Part shown: piece after piece, positions 51,681 through 62,000 of the stretch
Layout of the letters: every line of letters begins with the position of its first letter
Position numbering within the stretch: the first letter of the stretch is position 1
From: Aerosticca soli
GTDB taxonomy: Bacteria > Pseudomonadota > Gammaproteobacteria > Xanthomonadales > Rhodanobacteraceae
Length of the DNA stretch: 64,000 nucleotides
NCBI RefSeq assembly: GCF_003967035.1
Contig: NZ_AP018560.1
Location: 333,001 to 397,000, forward strand
Direction of reading: 5' to 3'
The notes under the pieces: model-generated
Databases searched by the model: none
Seen by the model: only the letters and a program-made list of their open reading frames with translations
What the model was told of the DNA's origin: nothing
Made by a program: the position numbers and the translations under genes

Positions 51681-53643
51681 ATTGCCGCTTGGCGGCGGCC
51701 TGGTCGAAGTAGAGGTCATCCCGGCCGTCCTGGTGCAGGCGTTTGAGGCGGATGTGGAAGGTGTAGGTGCTTTGGGCGACCGGGGCATCGTCCACCCGCT
51801 GCGTGGCGAGGCCGCGGGCCGGCGTGGCCGGGGAGAGGCTCTCGGCCGTGACGCGGTAGGCGTCGAGCGGTCGGGCCAGCGGGCCGGTCAGTGCCTCGTG
51901 CAGCACGCGGCCCTGCGCGCGCGGCATGGACAGGCCGAGCACGGCGGCCACGGTGGGCGCGAGGTCGACGTTGCCGGACGGCAGCGGGTCGCGGAAGCCG
52001 GCGCGGAAGTCGGGGCCGGCGGCGAGCAGGGTGTTGTGCACGTCGATCGGGCTGAAGCTGCCGTGCTGGCCGCGCATGTTGGCGAGGCTTGCGTATTCGG
52101 TGCCCGGAAAGCCCTGCACGCGGGCCTCGGCGTCCCAGGCGTAGCTGGCGATGATGTCCGGGCCGCGCGTGGCGTGCTCCAGTCGCACGCGTTCGGCCGG
52201 CAGCGTGCCGGGCAGCGCGCCGTAGCGGTCGGCCACGAACACCGTGGCGATGTACTCGCGCGACTGCAAAAAGCGCACGGCACGCGCGACCAGCGCGGCA
52301 TCGTGCTCGGGCTGATAGAGGTATTCGGTGCCGCCGTTGGAGGCGATCACCAGCGCGCCCTTGGGCAGCGGCGAGGGCAGCAGGTGGGCGGGCGAGGTGT
52401 ATGGGCCGGGTTTGCCGCAGAGGCGGCCGTCATCGTCATAGCGGGTCGGATGGAGCATCGAGCCGTCGGCGCGGATGCCGCTCAGCACCGGCACGTACAG
52501 GCAGCCGGTGCCGTCGAAGGCGGTGAAGCCGGCGCGGGTGAGTTCGTCGGCGAGCCGGATGCCGCCGGATACCGAATAGCCCCATTCGGGATCGATGCCG
52601 GTGACGCGGCCGTCGTTGACGCCGCGCAGCGGAAACAGCTGTGCGGGCCCGGCCACGTTGCTGTGCCCGTGGTCGGAGACCACGATGAGGTCGGTATCGG
52701 CGGTCAGGCCGAGCGCGGCGAGACGGTCTTCCAGCGCGCCGAGCAGGGCGTCCTGCGCCTGCAAGGCACGATGGAACTTGGGCGAGCCCACGCCGTAGTC
52801 GTGCTCGGTGCTGTCCGGATTGCGCAGCCAGACGACGCTGAGATCGGGGCGGTAGGTGGGCAGCACGTACTCCAGGAACACCTTCATCAGCCAGGCATTG
52901 GCCGCCTCCGGCGCGCTGGCATCGGCGGCGCTGGGGTCGCTGGTGACGCCGTCGCGCAGCAGTGCGCGCGGGCCCTGCGCGGTGGGGTCGCCGTTGTCGG
53001 CGGTGAGCCGCAACGCCTGCGGCGGATAGGTGTGGGCGGTGTTGGCCGGCAGCGGATAGCCGGCCTGTTGCAGCGCGCGGGCGAAGGTGAGCGGCAGCGC
53101 GGTGTTCTCATCGAGCAACACCCCGGAACGCTCCGGCCGGTCCGCCTCGCCCAGGCGGCGATCCTGCAGGAAGGCCGGGCCGGACTTGCCGATCAGCGCG
53201 GTCTTGAGGCCCTTGGCGTGCGCGGCCTCGAGCAGGGTGGGAAGTTCCAGCAGCGCATGGCCGGCGTGCGCATCCAGCACGCGCAGGATGGCGTAGTCCT
53301 CGGTGAACACCGGCTGGGTGAAGTCCACCGGCCGGCCCTGCGCATCGAAGCCTTCCGCGCCCGGTGCCCAGATGCGGTTGCCGTAGAAACCGGCCGGCCC
53401 CAGAAAAGCGCCGGTCGCGAAGCTGGTGGCGTTGGCCATGGTGAAGGTGGGATAGGTGGCGTGGTTGTCGGCAAAGAAGCTGCCGCGCGCGGCCAGCGCC
53501 GCCAGATGCGGGGTGTCCTCCGCGCTGATCGCGTCCGGACGCATGCCGTCCCAGACGAACACGATGACGCGATGCGCGGCGTGGGCCGGCAGCGCGACAA
53601 CGAGAAAGCAGACGGTCAGGATGGCATGGCGCCAGGCACGCAT
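51679..53643 (-). CDS. secreted alkaline phosphatase superfamily enzyme (phosphodiesterase/nucleotide pyrophosphatase type)
   Basis: A 654-residue protein with a signal peptide (about 1-22, ending ALPAHA). The metal site starts at VIVFVWDGMRPD, the nucleophile threonine lies in HATYPTFTMANATSFATGAF (about Thr68), and further metal ligands lie in VVWLRNPDSTEHDYG and DLIVVSDHGHSNV, with a late QHGSFSPIDVHNTLLAAGPDF block. This resembles the ENPP/phosphodiesterase I family, which cleaves nucleotide or phospholipid phosphodiesters. Substrate is not evident. It is convergent with the receptor gene. Confidence 0.85.
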   Translation of the reverse strand: MRAWRHAILTVCFLVVALPAHAAHRVIVFVWDGMRPDAISAEDTPHLAALAARGSFFADNHATYPTFTMANATSFATGAFLGPAGFYGNRIWAPGAEGFDAQGRPVDFTQPVFTEDYAILRVLDAHAGHALLELPTLLEAAHAKGLKTALIGKSGPAFLQDRRLGEADRPERSGVLLDENTALPLTFARALQQAGYPLPANTAHTYPPQALRLTADNGDPTAQGPRALLRDGVTSDPSAADASAPEAANAWLMKVFLEYVLPTYRPDLSVVWLRNPDSTEHDYGVGSPKFHRALQAQDALLGALEDRLAALGLTADTDLIVVSDHGHSNVAGPAQLFPLRGVNDGRVTGIDPEWGYSVSGGIRLADELTRAGFTAFDGTGCLYVPVLSGIRADGSMLHPTRYDDDGRLCGKPGPYTSPAHLLPSPLPKGALVIASNGGTEYLYQPEHDAALVARAVRFLQSREYIATVFVADRYGALPGTLPAERVRLEHATRGPDIIASYAWDAEARVQGFPGTEYASLANMRGQHGSFSPIDVHNTLLAAGPDFRAGFRDPLPSGNVDLAPTVAAVLGLSMPRAQGRVLHEALTGPLARPLDAYRVTAESLSPATPARGLATQRVDDAPVAQSTYTFHIRLKRLHQDGRDDLYFDQAAAKRQ

Positions 53644-53755
53644 GGGTTTGCTCCACGGGATAGGGTTTCTAAGGGCTTCCCGGGAAACCGTGGCTGGTCT
53701 CACGGGCTGAAGGACAGTCTTGCCGCGCTTGGTTGCGGGCTTGTGTCCGGTTTTA

Positions 53756-54907
53756 TCAGTGCCGCCAGCGCACGCCGCCGATCCAGGTCTCGACCACCGC
53801 GAGGGCATCGTCGAGCACCACGAAGTCGGCGCGTTGGCCGGCGACGAGGCGGCCGTGGGTGCGCTCGAGGCCGAGCCACGCGGCGGGGTAGGCGCTGGCC
53901 ATGCGCGAAGCCTCAGGCAGCGGCAGGTCCAGCCAGGCGATGGCGTTGCGCAGCGCGCCGGCCATGTCCAGCGCCGAGCCGGCGAGCACGCCGTCGGCGT
54001 TGCGGCAGGCACCCTCGTGGACGTGGATCATCTGGCCGTCGAGCTCGAAGCTCGTCGCGCCGGTGCCGACCGGCGGCATCGCGTCGGTGACCAGCACGCA
54101 CTTGCCGCGCGGCCTGGCGGCGAGCGCCACGCGCAGGCTGGCCGGATGCACGTGGTGGCCGTCGACGATCAGCCCGCACCAGGCGTGCGGATCGTCCAGC
54201 GCGGCGCCGACCACGCCGGGTTCGCGGCTGCCGAGCTGGGTCATGGCGTTGTAGAGATGGGTGAAGCCGCACGCACCGGCATCGAGCGCGGCGCGCGCGG
54301 TGGCGTAATCGGCGGCGCTGTGGCCGATGACCACGCGCACGCCGGCCCGGTGCAGGGCGCCGATGGCGTCGGCGGACACGCGCTCGGGGGCCAGGGTGAG
54401 CATCACCACGCCGCGGCGCGGCCGGCACAGCAGGGCGAGCTCGTCGGCGGTGAGCTCGCGCAGATGCGTCGCCGCGTGGATGCCCTTGCGCGCGGGTGCG
54501 ATGAACGGGCCTTCGAGGTGGATGCCGAGGATGCCGGGCACGCCTTGCGCGATCGCCGCGTCCACCGCATCGAGCGCGGCGCGCGTGCGCTGCGCGTCGT
54601 CGCTGATCAGCGTGGGCAGGAGGCCGGTGGTGCCGAAGCGCCGATGCGCCGCGGCGATGGCGCGCAGCGTCTCGACGCCGGGATCGTCGTTGAACAGCCT
54701 GCCGCCGCCGCCGTTGACCTGCACGTCGATGAAGCCGGGCGCGAGCAGCCTGCCGTCGAGATCGACGCGCTCGACGAGCGCCACGCGCGGATCCCCGGCC
54801 GGCACGATGGCGCGGATGCAGCCGTTTTCGACCAGCACGGCCAGGCCCTCGCGCGGGCCGTGGTCGCCTAGCACGCGGGCGTTGACGAGGGCGGTGGGTG
54901 TGGACAT
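53756..54907 (-). CDS. nagA: N-acetylglucosamine-6-phosphate deacetylase
   Basis: A 383-residue amidohydrolase. APGFIDVQVNGGGG, GIHLEGPFIAPARKGIH (metal glutamate), VVIGHSAADYATA, FTHLYNAMTQLGSREPG, LIVDGHHVHPASL and VLVTDAMPPVGTG (catalytic Asp) are in the expected order. It removes acetate from GlcNAc-6-P. Its ATG shares one base with the stop of the SIS-domain gene (TGATG), so the two steps of amino-sugar breakdown are coupled. Confidence 0.95.
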   Translation of the reverse strand: MSTPTALVNARVLGDHGPREGLAVLVENGCIRAIVPAGDPRVALVERVDLDGRLLAPGFIDVQVNGGGGRLFNDDPGVETLRAIAAAHRRFGTTGLLPTLISDDAQRTRAALDAVDAAIAQGVPGILGIHLEGPFIAPARKGIHAATHLRELTADELALLCRPRRGVVMLTLAPERVSADAIGALHRAGVRVVIGHSAADYATARAALDAGACGFTHLYNAMTQLGSREPGVVGAALDDPHAWCGLIVDGHHVHPASLRVALAARPRGKCVLVTDAMPPVGTGATSFELDGQMIHVHEGACRNADGVLAGSALDMAGALRNAIAWLDLPLPEASRMASAYPAAWLGLERTHGRLVAGQRADFVVLDDALAVVETWIGGVRWRH

Positions 54908-55941
54908 CACAGCGTCTCCGTGACCTTGGCCAGGCTGGGCGGATGGTCGGGGTCGTAGCCGCGCGCCAGCGCCAGCGCGGCCACCGCGCGATAGAAACTC
55001 TGCACCGCGACCAGCGGCGTGGTGAGTGCCGGCAGGCCGGCGGCGAGCGGCAGGGCGTCGGCGCCGTCGGCACCGGGCGCGGCCAGCAACACGCGCGCGC
55101 CGCGCGCGCGGAACGCCTCGGCCAGCGCCAGCGTCGGGGCGCGGGTGCCGTCGTCCTGGACGAAGAACAGCAGCGGAAAATCCGCACCGACCAAGGCCAT
55201 CGGCCCGTGCCTGACCTCGGCGGCGCTGAAGGCCTCGGCGTGCAGCGCGCAGGTTTCCTTGAACTTGAGCGCCGCCTCCTGTGCCGCGCCCAAGCCAAAG
55301 CCGCGGCCGACCACGAACAGGTTGCGCACCGGCGCGAAGGCTTCCACGAGCGGCGACCAATCCACCGTCCAGCCGCGATCGAGGTCTTCCGGCAACCGGC
55401 CGAGCGCGGCTTCGAGCGCCGCATCGCCGCTCACCTGCGCGGTCAACTGCAGCACCGCCGCGAGCGTGGCGAGATAGCTCTTGGTCGCCGCCACGCTGCG
55501 CTCGGTGCCGGCGCACAGCGGAATGACCGTGTCGGCGCAGCCGGCGAGCGGCGAGTCCTCGACGTTAACCAGGGCCAGCACGTGCGCGCCGGCCTCGCGC
55601 GCGGCCTGCGCGCTGCGCACGAGGTCGGGGCTCCTGCCCGATTGCGAGATGGCGATGAACAGCGCCTCGCGCAGCCTGAGCGGCACGTCGTAGATCGAGG
55701 CGATCGCCGGCGAGGCCGAGGCGGTGACCAGGCCGAGCCGGGTCTCGAACACGTACTTGGCAAAGGTGGCGGCATGGTCGGAGCTGCCGCGCGCACAGGT
55801 GACGATGAAGCGCGGCGGCCGTGCCCGCAGCCGCGCGGCGAGCGCCGCCACCGTGCGCCGGTTGCGCTCGAACTGGCGCGCGACGACCTGCGCCGTTTCC
55901 TGCGCTTCGCGATACATCGAGGTGTCATGCAGTGGGGGCAT
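54907..55941 (-). CDS. SIS-domain glucosamine-6-phosphate deaminase/isomerase (NagB-II type)
   Basis: A 344-residue protein with two SIS domains, like the isomerase half of GlmS but without the glutaminase domain. CARGSSDHAATFAKYVFE and SQSGRSPDLVRSAQAAREAGA mark the first domain, GTERSVAATKSYLATLAAVLQL links them, and RGFGLGAAQEAALKFKETCALHAEAFSAAEVRHGPMAL marks the second. In Xanthomonadales and Shewanella such proteins replace NagB and convert GlcN-6-P to fructose-6-P plus ammonia. Coupling to nagA supports that role. The start could be the ATG at 55941 or the one eight codons later. Confidence 0.88.
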   Translation of the reverse strand: MPPLHDTSMYREAQETAQVVARQFERNRRTVAALAARLRARPPRFIVTCARGSSDHAATFAKYVFETRLGLVTASASPAIASIYDVPLRLREALFIAISQSGRSPDLVRSAQAAREAGAHVLALVNVEDSPLAGCADTVIPLCAGTERSVAATKSYLATLAAVLQLTAQVSGDAALEAALGRLPEDLDRGWTVDWSPLVEAFAPVRNLFVVGRGFGLGAAQEAALKFKETCALHAEAFSAAEVRHGPMALVGADFPLLFFVQDDGTRAPTLALAEAFRARGARVLLAAPGADGADALPLAAGLPALTTPLVAVQSFYRAVAALALARGYDPDHPPSLAKVTETL

Positions 55942-56123
55942 CGGGGGTGGACGGCGGCGGGCCCACGGTCGGGCCGGAAACGCCGATTGTAAGCGCCGCG
56001 GCCCTCGCGCCCGTTCGCGCAAGGTCGCATGACCTCTGGCAGGTGGGAGGCGAAGGCGCCGGGCCTACCATCGCAAGTCATCGCGTCCGCAGTGGACGCG
56101 CCCCATCGGGAGTCCATGCCACC

Positions 56124-58019
56124 GTGAAACAGCGCCCGCTCGCCGTCGCCCTCGTTGCCTTAGGTCTTGCCTGCGTCAGCCATGCCGCCCTCGCCGACGT
56201 GCCGGCGCCGCGCGACGTGCCGTTCGAGGGCATGCTCAAGATCCATGTCGATGCCACCGATCTTGCCCATCGCGTGTTCCAGGTCACCGAGCGCATACCG
56301 GTCAAGCCGGGCGCGCTGACCCTGCTCTATCCGCAATGGCTGCCCGGCCATCATTCGCCGAGCGGTCCGATCGACAAGCTTGCCGGCCTGGTGGTGAAGG
56401 CCAACGGCCAGGTGCTGCCGTGGACGCGCGATCCATACGATGTCTACGCCTTCCACGTCGACGTGCCGCAGGGCGCGAGCGAGCTGGAGGTGTCCTTCCA
56501 ATACCTCTCGCCGCAGGACAAGAGCCAGGGTCGCGTGGTGATGACGCCGGAAATGCTCAACCTGCAATGGAACACGGTGAGCCTGTATCCGGCCGGCTAT
56601 TTCGCGCGGCGCATCCAGGCCGAGGCCAGCGTCACCTATCCAGCCGGCTGGCAGGCCGGTACCGCGCTCGAAGTCGCCGGCCGCGACGGCGACACCGTGC
56701 GCTACCGGCCGATCGACTACGACGATCTCGTCGACTCGCCGGTGTATGCCGGCAGGTACTTCAAGCGCGTGGATTTGGACCCCGGCGCCAAGGTGCCGGT
56801 GCACCTGGACATCGTCGCCGACGATCCGAAATATCTCGAGATCAAGCCCGAGCAGCTCAAGGCGCACCAGAACCTGGTGCAGCAGATGTACAAGACCTAT
56901 GGCGCGCGCCATTACGACCACTACGACTTCCTGCTCTCGCTCAGCGACAAGATGAGCGGCCAGGGCCTGGAACACCACCGTTCCAGCGAGAACGGCGTCG
57001 GCGCGGACTACTTCACCGAGTGGGAGAAGAACGCGCTCGGCCGCGACCTCCTCGCCCACGAGTTCAACCATTCCTGGGACGGCAAGTACCGGCGCGGGAA
57101 GGACCTTGCCACGCCCACCTTCAACGTGCCGATGGGCGACACCCTGCTCTGGGTGTACGAGGGGCAGACCCAGTTCTGGGGTTACGTGATGGCCGCGCGC
57201 GCGGGGCTGTGGAACGCCGAGCAGGCGCGCGACGTGTGGGCCTATGCCGCCGCCACCTACGACAAGGGGCGTCCGGGTCTGGCCAGCTGGCGCAACGTGC
57301 AGGACACCACCAATGACCCGATCATCGCCCAGCGCCGCCCGCTGCCGTATCGCAACTATCAGGGCAGCGAGGACTACTACGTCGCCGGCGCGATGATCTG
57401 GCTCGACGTCGACGGCAAGCTGCGCGAACTCAGCCGCGGCAAGAAGGGCATCGACGATTTCGCCCGTGCCTTCTTTGGCGTCAACGACGGCGACTGGCAG
57501 GTCGACCCCTACACTTTCGAGGACGTGGTCAAGACGCTTTCGGACCTCCAGCCCTACGACTGGGCGATGTTCCTGCGCCAGCGTCTCGACGGCCACGGGC
57601 CGTTCACCGGCGGTCTTGCCGCACACGGCTGGAAGCTCGTCTACACCGACCAGCCCTCGGCGGCGGTCAAGGCCATGGAATCGCGGCGCGGGTTCACCGA
57701 CCTCACCTATTCGCTCGGCCTCGCCGTCGGCAAGGGCGGCGACATCGCCGACGTGCTGTGGGATGGCCCGGCGTTCAAGGCCGGACTCTCGCCCGGCATG
57801 AGCATCGTCGCGGTCAACGGCAAGGAATATTCCGGTGACGTCATCAAGGACGCCGTCACCGCCGCGGCCAAGGACGGACAGGCGCCGATCGAGCTGCTGG
57901 TCAAGAATTTCGACCAGTACCGCACGCTCAAGATCGACTACCACCAGGGCCTCAAGTACCCCCACCTGGTGCGCGGCGAGGGCGCCGACGGCTTGAGCGA
58001 CTTGCTCAAGGCGCGTTGA
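56124..58019 (+). CDS. M61-family metallopeptidase with PDZ domain (glycyl aminopeptidase-like)
   Basis: A 631-residue exported peptidase. The signal peptide spans about residues 1-24 (LAVALVALGLACVSHAALA). The zinc motif HEFNH is at residues 312-316, within LLAHEFNHSWDGKYRR, and the downstream Glu lies in LLWVYEGQTQFWG. A PDZ domain near 510-590 (SLGLAVGKGGDIADVLWDGPAFKAGLSPGMSIVAVNG) precedes the end. M61 enzymes cleave N-terminal Gly/Ala from peptides. The GTG at 56124 was chosen because the nearby ATG is closed by a stop. Confidence 0.93.
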   Translation: MKQRPLAVALVALGLACVSHAALADVPAPRDVPFEGMLKIHVDATDLAHRVFQVTERIPVKPGALTLLYPQWLPGHHSPSGPIDKLAGLVVKANGQVLPWTRDPYDVYAFHVDVPQGASELEVSFQYLSPQDKSQGRVVMTPEMLNLQWNTVSLYPAGYFARRIQAEASVTYPAGWQAGTALEVAGRDGDTVRYRPIDYDDLVDSPVYAGRYFKRVDLDPGAKVPVHLDIVADDPKYLEIKPEQLKAHQNLVQQMYKTYGARHYDHYDFLLSLSDKMSGQGLEHHRSSENGVGADYFTEWEKNALGRDLLAHEFNHSWDGKYRRGKDLATPTFNVPMGDTLLWVYEGQTQFWGYVMAARAGLWNAEQARDVWAYAAATYDKGRPGLASWRNVQDTTNDPIIAQRRPLPYRNYQGSEDYYVAGAMIWLDVDGKLRELSRGKKGIDDFARAFFGVNDGDWQVDPYTFEDVVKTLSDLQPYDWAMFLRQRLDGHGPFTGGLAAHGWKLVYTDQPSAAVKAMESRRGFTDLTYSLGLAVGKGGDIADVLWDGPAFKAGLSPGMSIVAVNGKEYSGDVIKDAVTAAAKDGQAPIELLVKNFDQYRTLKIDYHQGLKYPHLVRGEGADGLSDLLKAR

Positions 58020-58161
58020 GCACCCGACCGGGCCGTCCGCATCGTGCGGCGGTCCGGTCCATGCGCATTCCATCGCAGGCGGCTGCAGCGCGCCGCGCCC
58101 GCCGTCGATTCGCTATACTGCGCACCCCGCGCTTGCCGCGGCCTTAAAGCTTCACGACAAC

Positions 58162-58238
58162 GCGCCCGTAGCTCAGCCGGATAGAGTAGTGGCTTCCGAA
58201 GCCATTGGTCGGGGGTTCGAATCCCTCCGGGCGCGCCA
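58162..58238 (+). tRNA. tRNA-Arg (anticodon CCG)
   Basis: A 77-base cloverleaf: acceptor arms GCGCCCG/CGGGCGC, discriminator G and encoded CCA; D arm GCTC...; anticodon arm GTGGC-TTCCGAA-GCCAT with anticodon CCG; T arm with GGTTCGAATCC. A TATACT -10 box lies at 58114-58119 with a GC-rich discriminator, usual for stable RNA. A defence-type gene group follows directly, and tRNA genes are common integration points for islands. Confidence 0.97.
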
Positions 58239-58316
58239 AACTCCCTGTGGCAAATCGCTGCCCTGGCTGTGGCAAGTTCCTCTTGGCGCCCCGGGCGCAT
58301 CGAGCAAAGGCCCGCC

Positions 58317-58937
58317 ATGCCCAAGCCCATCCTCCAGATCCGGGTCGAGCTCCAGGAGATCGAGCCGCTGATCTGGCGCCGCATCCAAGTGCCGGGCGAC
58401 TACACCTTCTGGGATTTGCATGTCGCCATCCAGAGCGCCTTTGCCTGGAGGGACACCCACCTGCACGAGTTCCGTCCGTGGGGTCGGCGCGGCGGCACGA
58501 CCCGCTTCGGCATGCCGCTGGACGACTTCGACGGGAACCCGCCCTTGCCTGGCTGGGAGCACCGCGTCGCCGACGTCCTGACCCGCGCCAACCCGCGGCT
58601 CGAATACGAATACGACTTCGGCGACGGCTGGAAGCACACCGTCGTGCTCGAGGAGATCCTCGTGGCGGCGCCAGGCAAGAAGTACCCGCGCTGCACGGCC
58701 GGCGCGCGCTCGGCGCCGCCCGACGATTGCGGCGGCCCCGGCGGTTACGAATGCCTGCTCGAAACCCTGGCCAACCCGAAAGACCCGGAGCACGCGTCGT
58801 CCCACGTCTGGGCCAGCAGCCAGAAGGGCAGGCGCGGCGAGTTCAACCCCGAGGCCTTCGACGAGCAGCAGGTGAAGTTCGCCAACCCGGCGCCGCGGCT
58901 CAAGCAGCTGCTGGCGTATCTCGCGTCCCGGCGCTGA
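58317..58937 (+). CDS. plasmid pRiA4b ORF-3 family protein
   Basis: A 206-residue protein with the family's full pattern: QIRVELQEIEPLIWRRIQVPGDYTFWDLHVAIQSAFAW with H-L-H-E-F, then YEYDFGDGWKHTVVLEEIL, YPRCTAGARSAPPDDCGGPGGY and FNPEAFD. The biochemical role of the family is unknown; members occur on plasmids, integrative elements and near defence genes. The ATG at 58317 begins the conserved region. It lies between the tRNA and the restriction gene. Confidence 0.88.
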   Translation: MPKPILQIRVELQEIEPLIWRRIQVPGDYTFWDLHVAIQSAFAWRDTHLHEFRPWGRRGGTTRFGMPLDDFDGNPPLPGWEHRVADVLTRANPRLEYEYDFGDGWKHTVVLEEILVAAPGKKYPRCTAGARSAPPDDCGGPGGYECLLETLANPKDPEHASSHVWASSQKGRRGEFNPEAFDEQQVKFANPAPRLKQLLAYLASRR

Positions 58938-59088
58938 TGGGGCCTGAACGGCGCGGCGGGCGGCGCCAGTCGGCTGGTCTGGACGGTATCCAGGGCTCGC
59001 GGCGCGCACGCGTTTGCCGAGGAGTCTGTGGGGGTCATACAGTGGCAGCCTGCACGCGCGCTTCGTACGCAGCATCGACAGGCGGCAG

Positions 59089-62000
59089 ATGAACAATCGC
59101 TTTTATGCACAACCGATACTCAATTCGCCTTATGCGTATCCGCACAGGCATTGGGAACTCGACGCCGACGGCCAGCCCACGCAGCGCATCGTCGACAGCC
59201 GCCGCCGTGCCGAGTTCGTCACGCCCATCCCCAAGCCGCGCAAGCACAAGGGCGCGGCCAAGCAGGACGAACTGCTGTTCGACGAGCTCTCCTCGCGCGA
59301 GCAGCAGTACCACGCCTCCATCATCAACGGCGTGCGCGCCGAGGTAGATCGCTGGCGGCAGATTCCGAACCCCGCCGACTGGCGCGTCACGCCGGAGACC
59401 GCGCGCCTGTTGCAGCACTGGCGGCACCATCCGTTTGCCGGCGTGCGGCCGTTCTTCTGCCAGGTGGAGGCGGTCGAGACCGCCATCTGGCTGACCGAGG
59501 TCGCGCCGCAGCTCGGCAAGGCCGGCGAGCGCTTTCTGGCGCATCTCGACGCTGCCAATGCCGAGGCCAACCCGGGTCTGGCGCGCCTCGCGCTCAAGCT
59601 CGCCACAGGCGCTGGCAAGACCACCGTGATGGCCATGCTGATCGCCTGGCAGACCGTCAACGCCGTGCGCCGGCCGAACAGCAAAAAATTCACCCGCGGT
59701 TTTCTGATCGTCGCACCGGGCCTGACCATCAAGGACCGCCTGCGGGTGCTGCAGCCCAACGATCCGGACAGCTACTACGCCAGCCGCGAGCTGGTGCCGG
59801 CCGACCTGCTGGTCGACATTGCGCGCGCCAAGATCGTCATCACCAACTACCACGCCTTCAAGCGCCGCGAGCGGCTGGAGCTGTCGAAAGGCGGCCGGCG
59901 CCTGCTCGAAGGCCGCGGCGGCGCGCCGCTGGACACACTCGAAACCGAAGGCCAGATGCTCCAGCGGGTCATGCCCGAGCTGATGGGCCTGAAAAACGTC
60001 CTCGCCATCAACGACGAGGCGCACCACTGCTACCGCGAAAAGCCGGGCGGTGAGGACGACGCGCTCAAGGGCGAGGAGAAAACCGAGGCCGAGCACAACA
60101 ACGAGGCCGCGCGGCTGTGGATTTCCGGCCTCGAAGCCGTGAGCCGCACGCTGGGCTTGAGCCGCGTGCTGGACCTGTCCGCCACACCGTTCTTCCTGCG
60201 CGGCTCGGGCTACGCCGAAGGCACGCTGTTCCCCTGGACGATGAGCGATTTTTCGCTGATGGACGCCATCGAGTGCGGCATCGTCAAGCTGCCGCGCGTG
60301 CCGGTGGCCGAGAACATCCCCGGCAACGAGATGCCGATGTTCCGCAACCTGTGGGCGCACATTGGTAAGAAGATGCCCAAAAAGGGCCGCGGCAAGTCCG
60401 GCGCGCTCGACCCGCTCAGCATCCCGCTGGAGCTGCAAACCGCGCTGCAGGCGCTGTACGGCCACTATGAAAAGACCTTCGCCCAATGGCAGCAGGCCGG
60501 CATCCGCGTGCCGCCGTGCTTCATCGTGGTGTGCAACAACACTGCGGCGTCCAAGCTGGTCTACGACTACATCAGCGGGTTCCAGCGCCAGCACGACGAC
60601 GGCTCCACCACGCTCGAAAACGGCCGCCTGGCGCTGTTTCGCAACTTCGACGAGCACGGCAACCCGCTCGCGCGCCCCAACACGCTGCTGATCGATTCCG
60701 AGCAGCTCGAATCGGGCGAAGCGCTCGACTCGAAATTCCGCGAGATGGCCGGCCCGGAAATCGAACAGTTCCGCCGTGAGATCGTCGAGCGCAGCGGCAA
60801 CCGCGAAGACGCCGACAACCTCACCGATCAGGCGCTGCTGCGCGAGGTCATGAACACCGTCGGCAAGGCTGGGCGCCTGGGCGAATCCATCCGCTGCGTG
60901 GTGTCGGTATCCATGCTCACCGAGGGCTGGGACGCCAACACCGTCACCCATGTGCTCGGCGTGCGCGCGTTCGGCACCCAGCTGCTGTGCGAGCAGGTCA
61001 TCGGCCGCGCGCTGCGCCGCCAGTCCTACGAGCTCAACGCCGACGGCCTGTTCGACGTCGAATACGCCGACGTGCTCGGCATTCCGTTCGACTTCACCGC
61101 CGAGCCGGTCGTCGCCAAGCCGCAGACGCCGCGCGAGACGGTGCAGGTCAAGGCGCTGCGCGAGCGCGAGCACCTCGAAATCCGCTTCCCGCACGTGGCC
61201 GGCTATCGCGTGGAGCTGCCCGAGGAGCGCCTCACGGCCGAGTTCACCGACGATTCGGTCTACGTGCTCACGCCGCAGGAAGTCGGTCCCTCCATCACCC
61301 GCAACGCCGGCATCATCGGCGAGGCGGTGGACCTCAGCCTCGAACACCTGGGCGAGCTGCGCCCCTCGACGCTGCTGTTTCACCTCACCCAGCGCCTGCT
61401 CTACAACCACTGGCGCGACCCCGGCGGCGAGCCGAAGCTGCACCTGTTCGGGCAATTGAAGCGCATCACCCGCCAGTGGCTGGACGGTTACCTCATCTGC
61501 AAGGGCGACACCTACCCGGGCCTGCTGATGTATCAGGCGCTGGCGGACATCGCCTGCCAGCGCATCACCGCCGCCATCACCCGCGCCGAACTCGGCCGCC
61601 GGCCGATTCGCGCCGTGCTCGACCCCTACAACCCCACCGGCAGCACCGCGCACGTCAACTTCACCACCAGCAAGACGGACCGCTGGGACACCGCCGGCCC
61701 GCCGCCCAAATGCCACCTCAACTGGGTGATTCTGGACAGCGACTGGGAGGCCGAATTCTGCCGCGTGGCCGAGGCGCATCCGCGCGTCATCGCCTACGTC
61801 AAGAACCACAGCCTCGGGCTGGAGGTGCCCTACCGGTATGGTTCGGAAACGCGCCACTACCGGCCGGATTTCATCGTCCTGGTCGACGACGGCCGCAGCC
61901 CCGACGACCCGCTGCACCTCGTGGTCGAGATCAAGGGCTACCGCGGCGAGGACGCCAAGGAAAAGAAATCGACCATGGAGACCTACTGGGTGCCTGGCGT

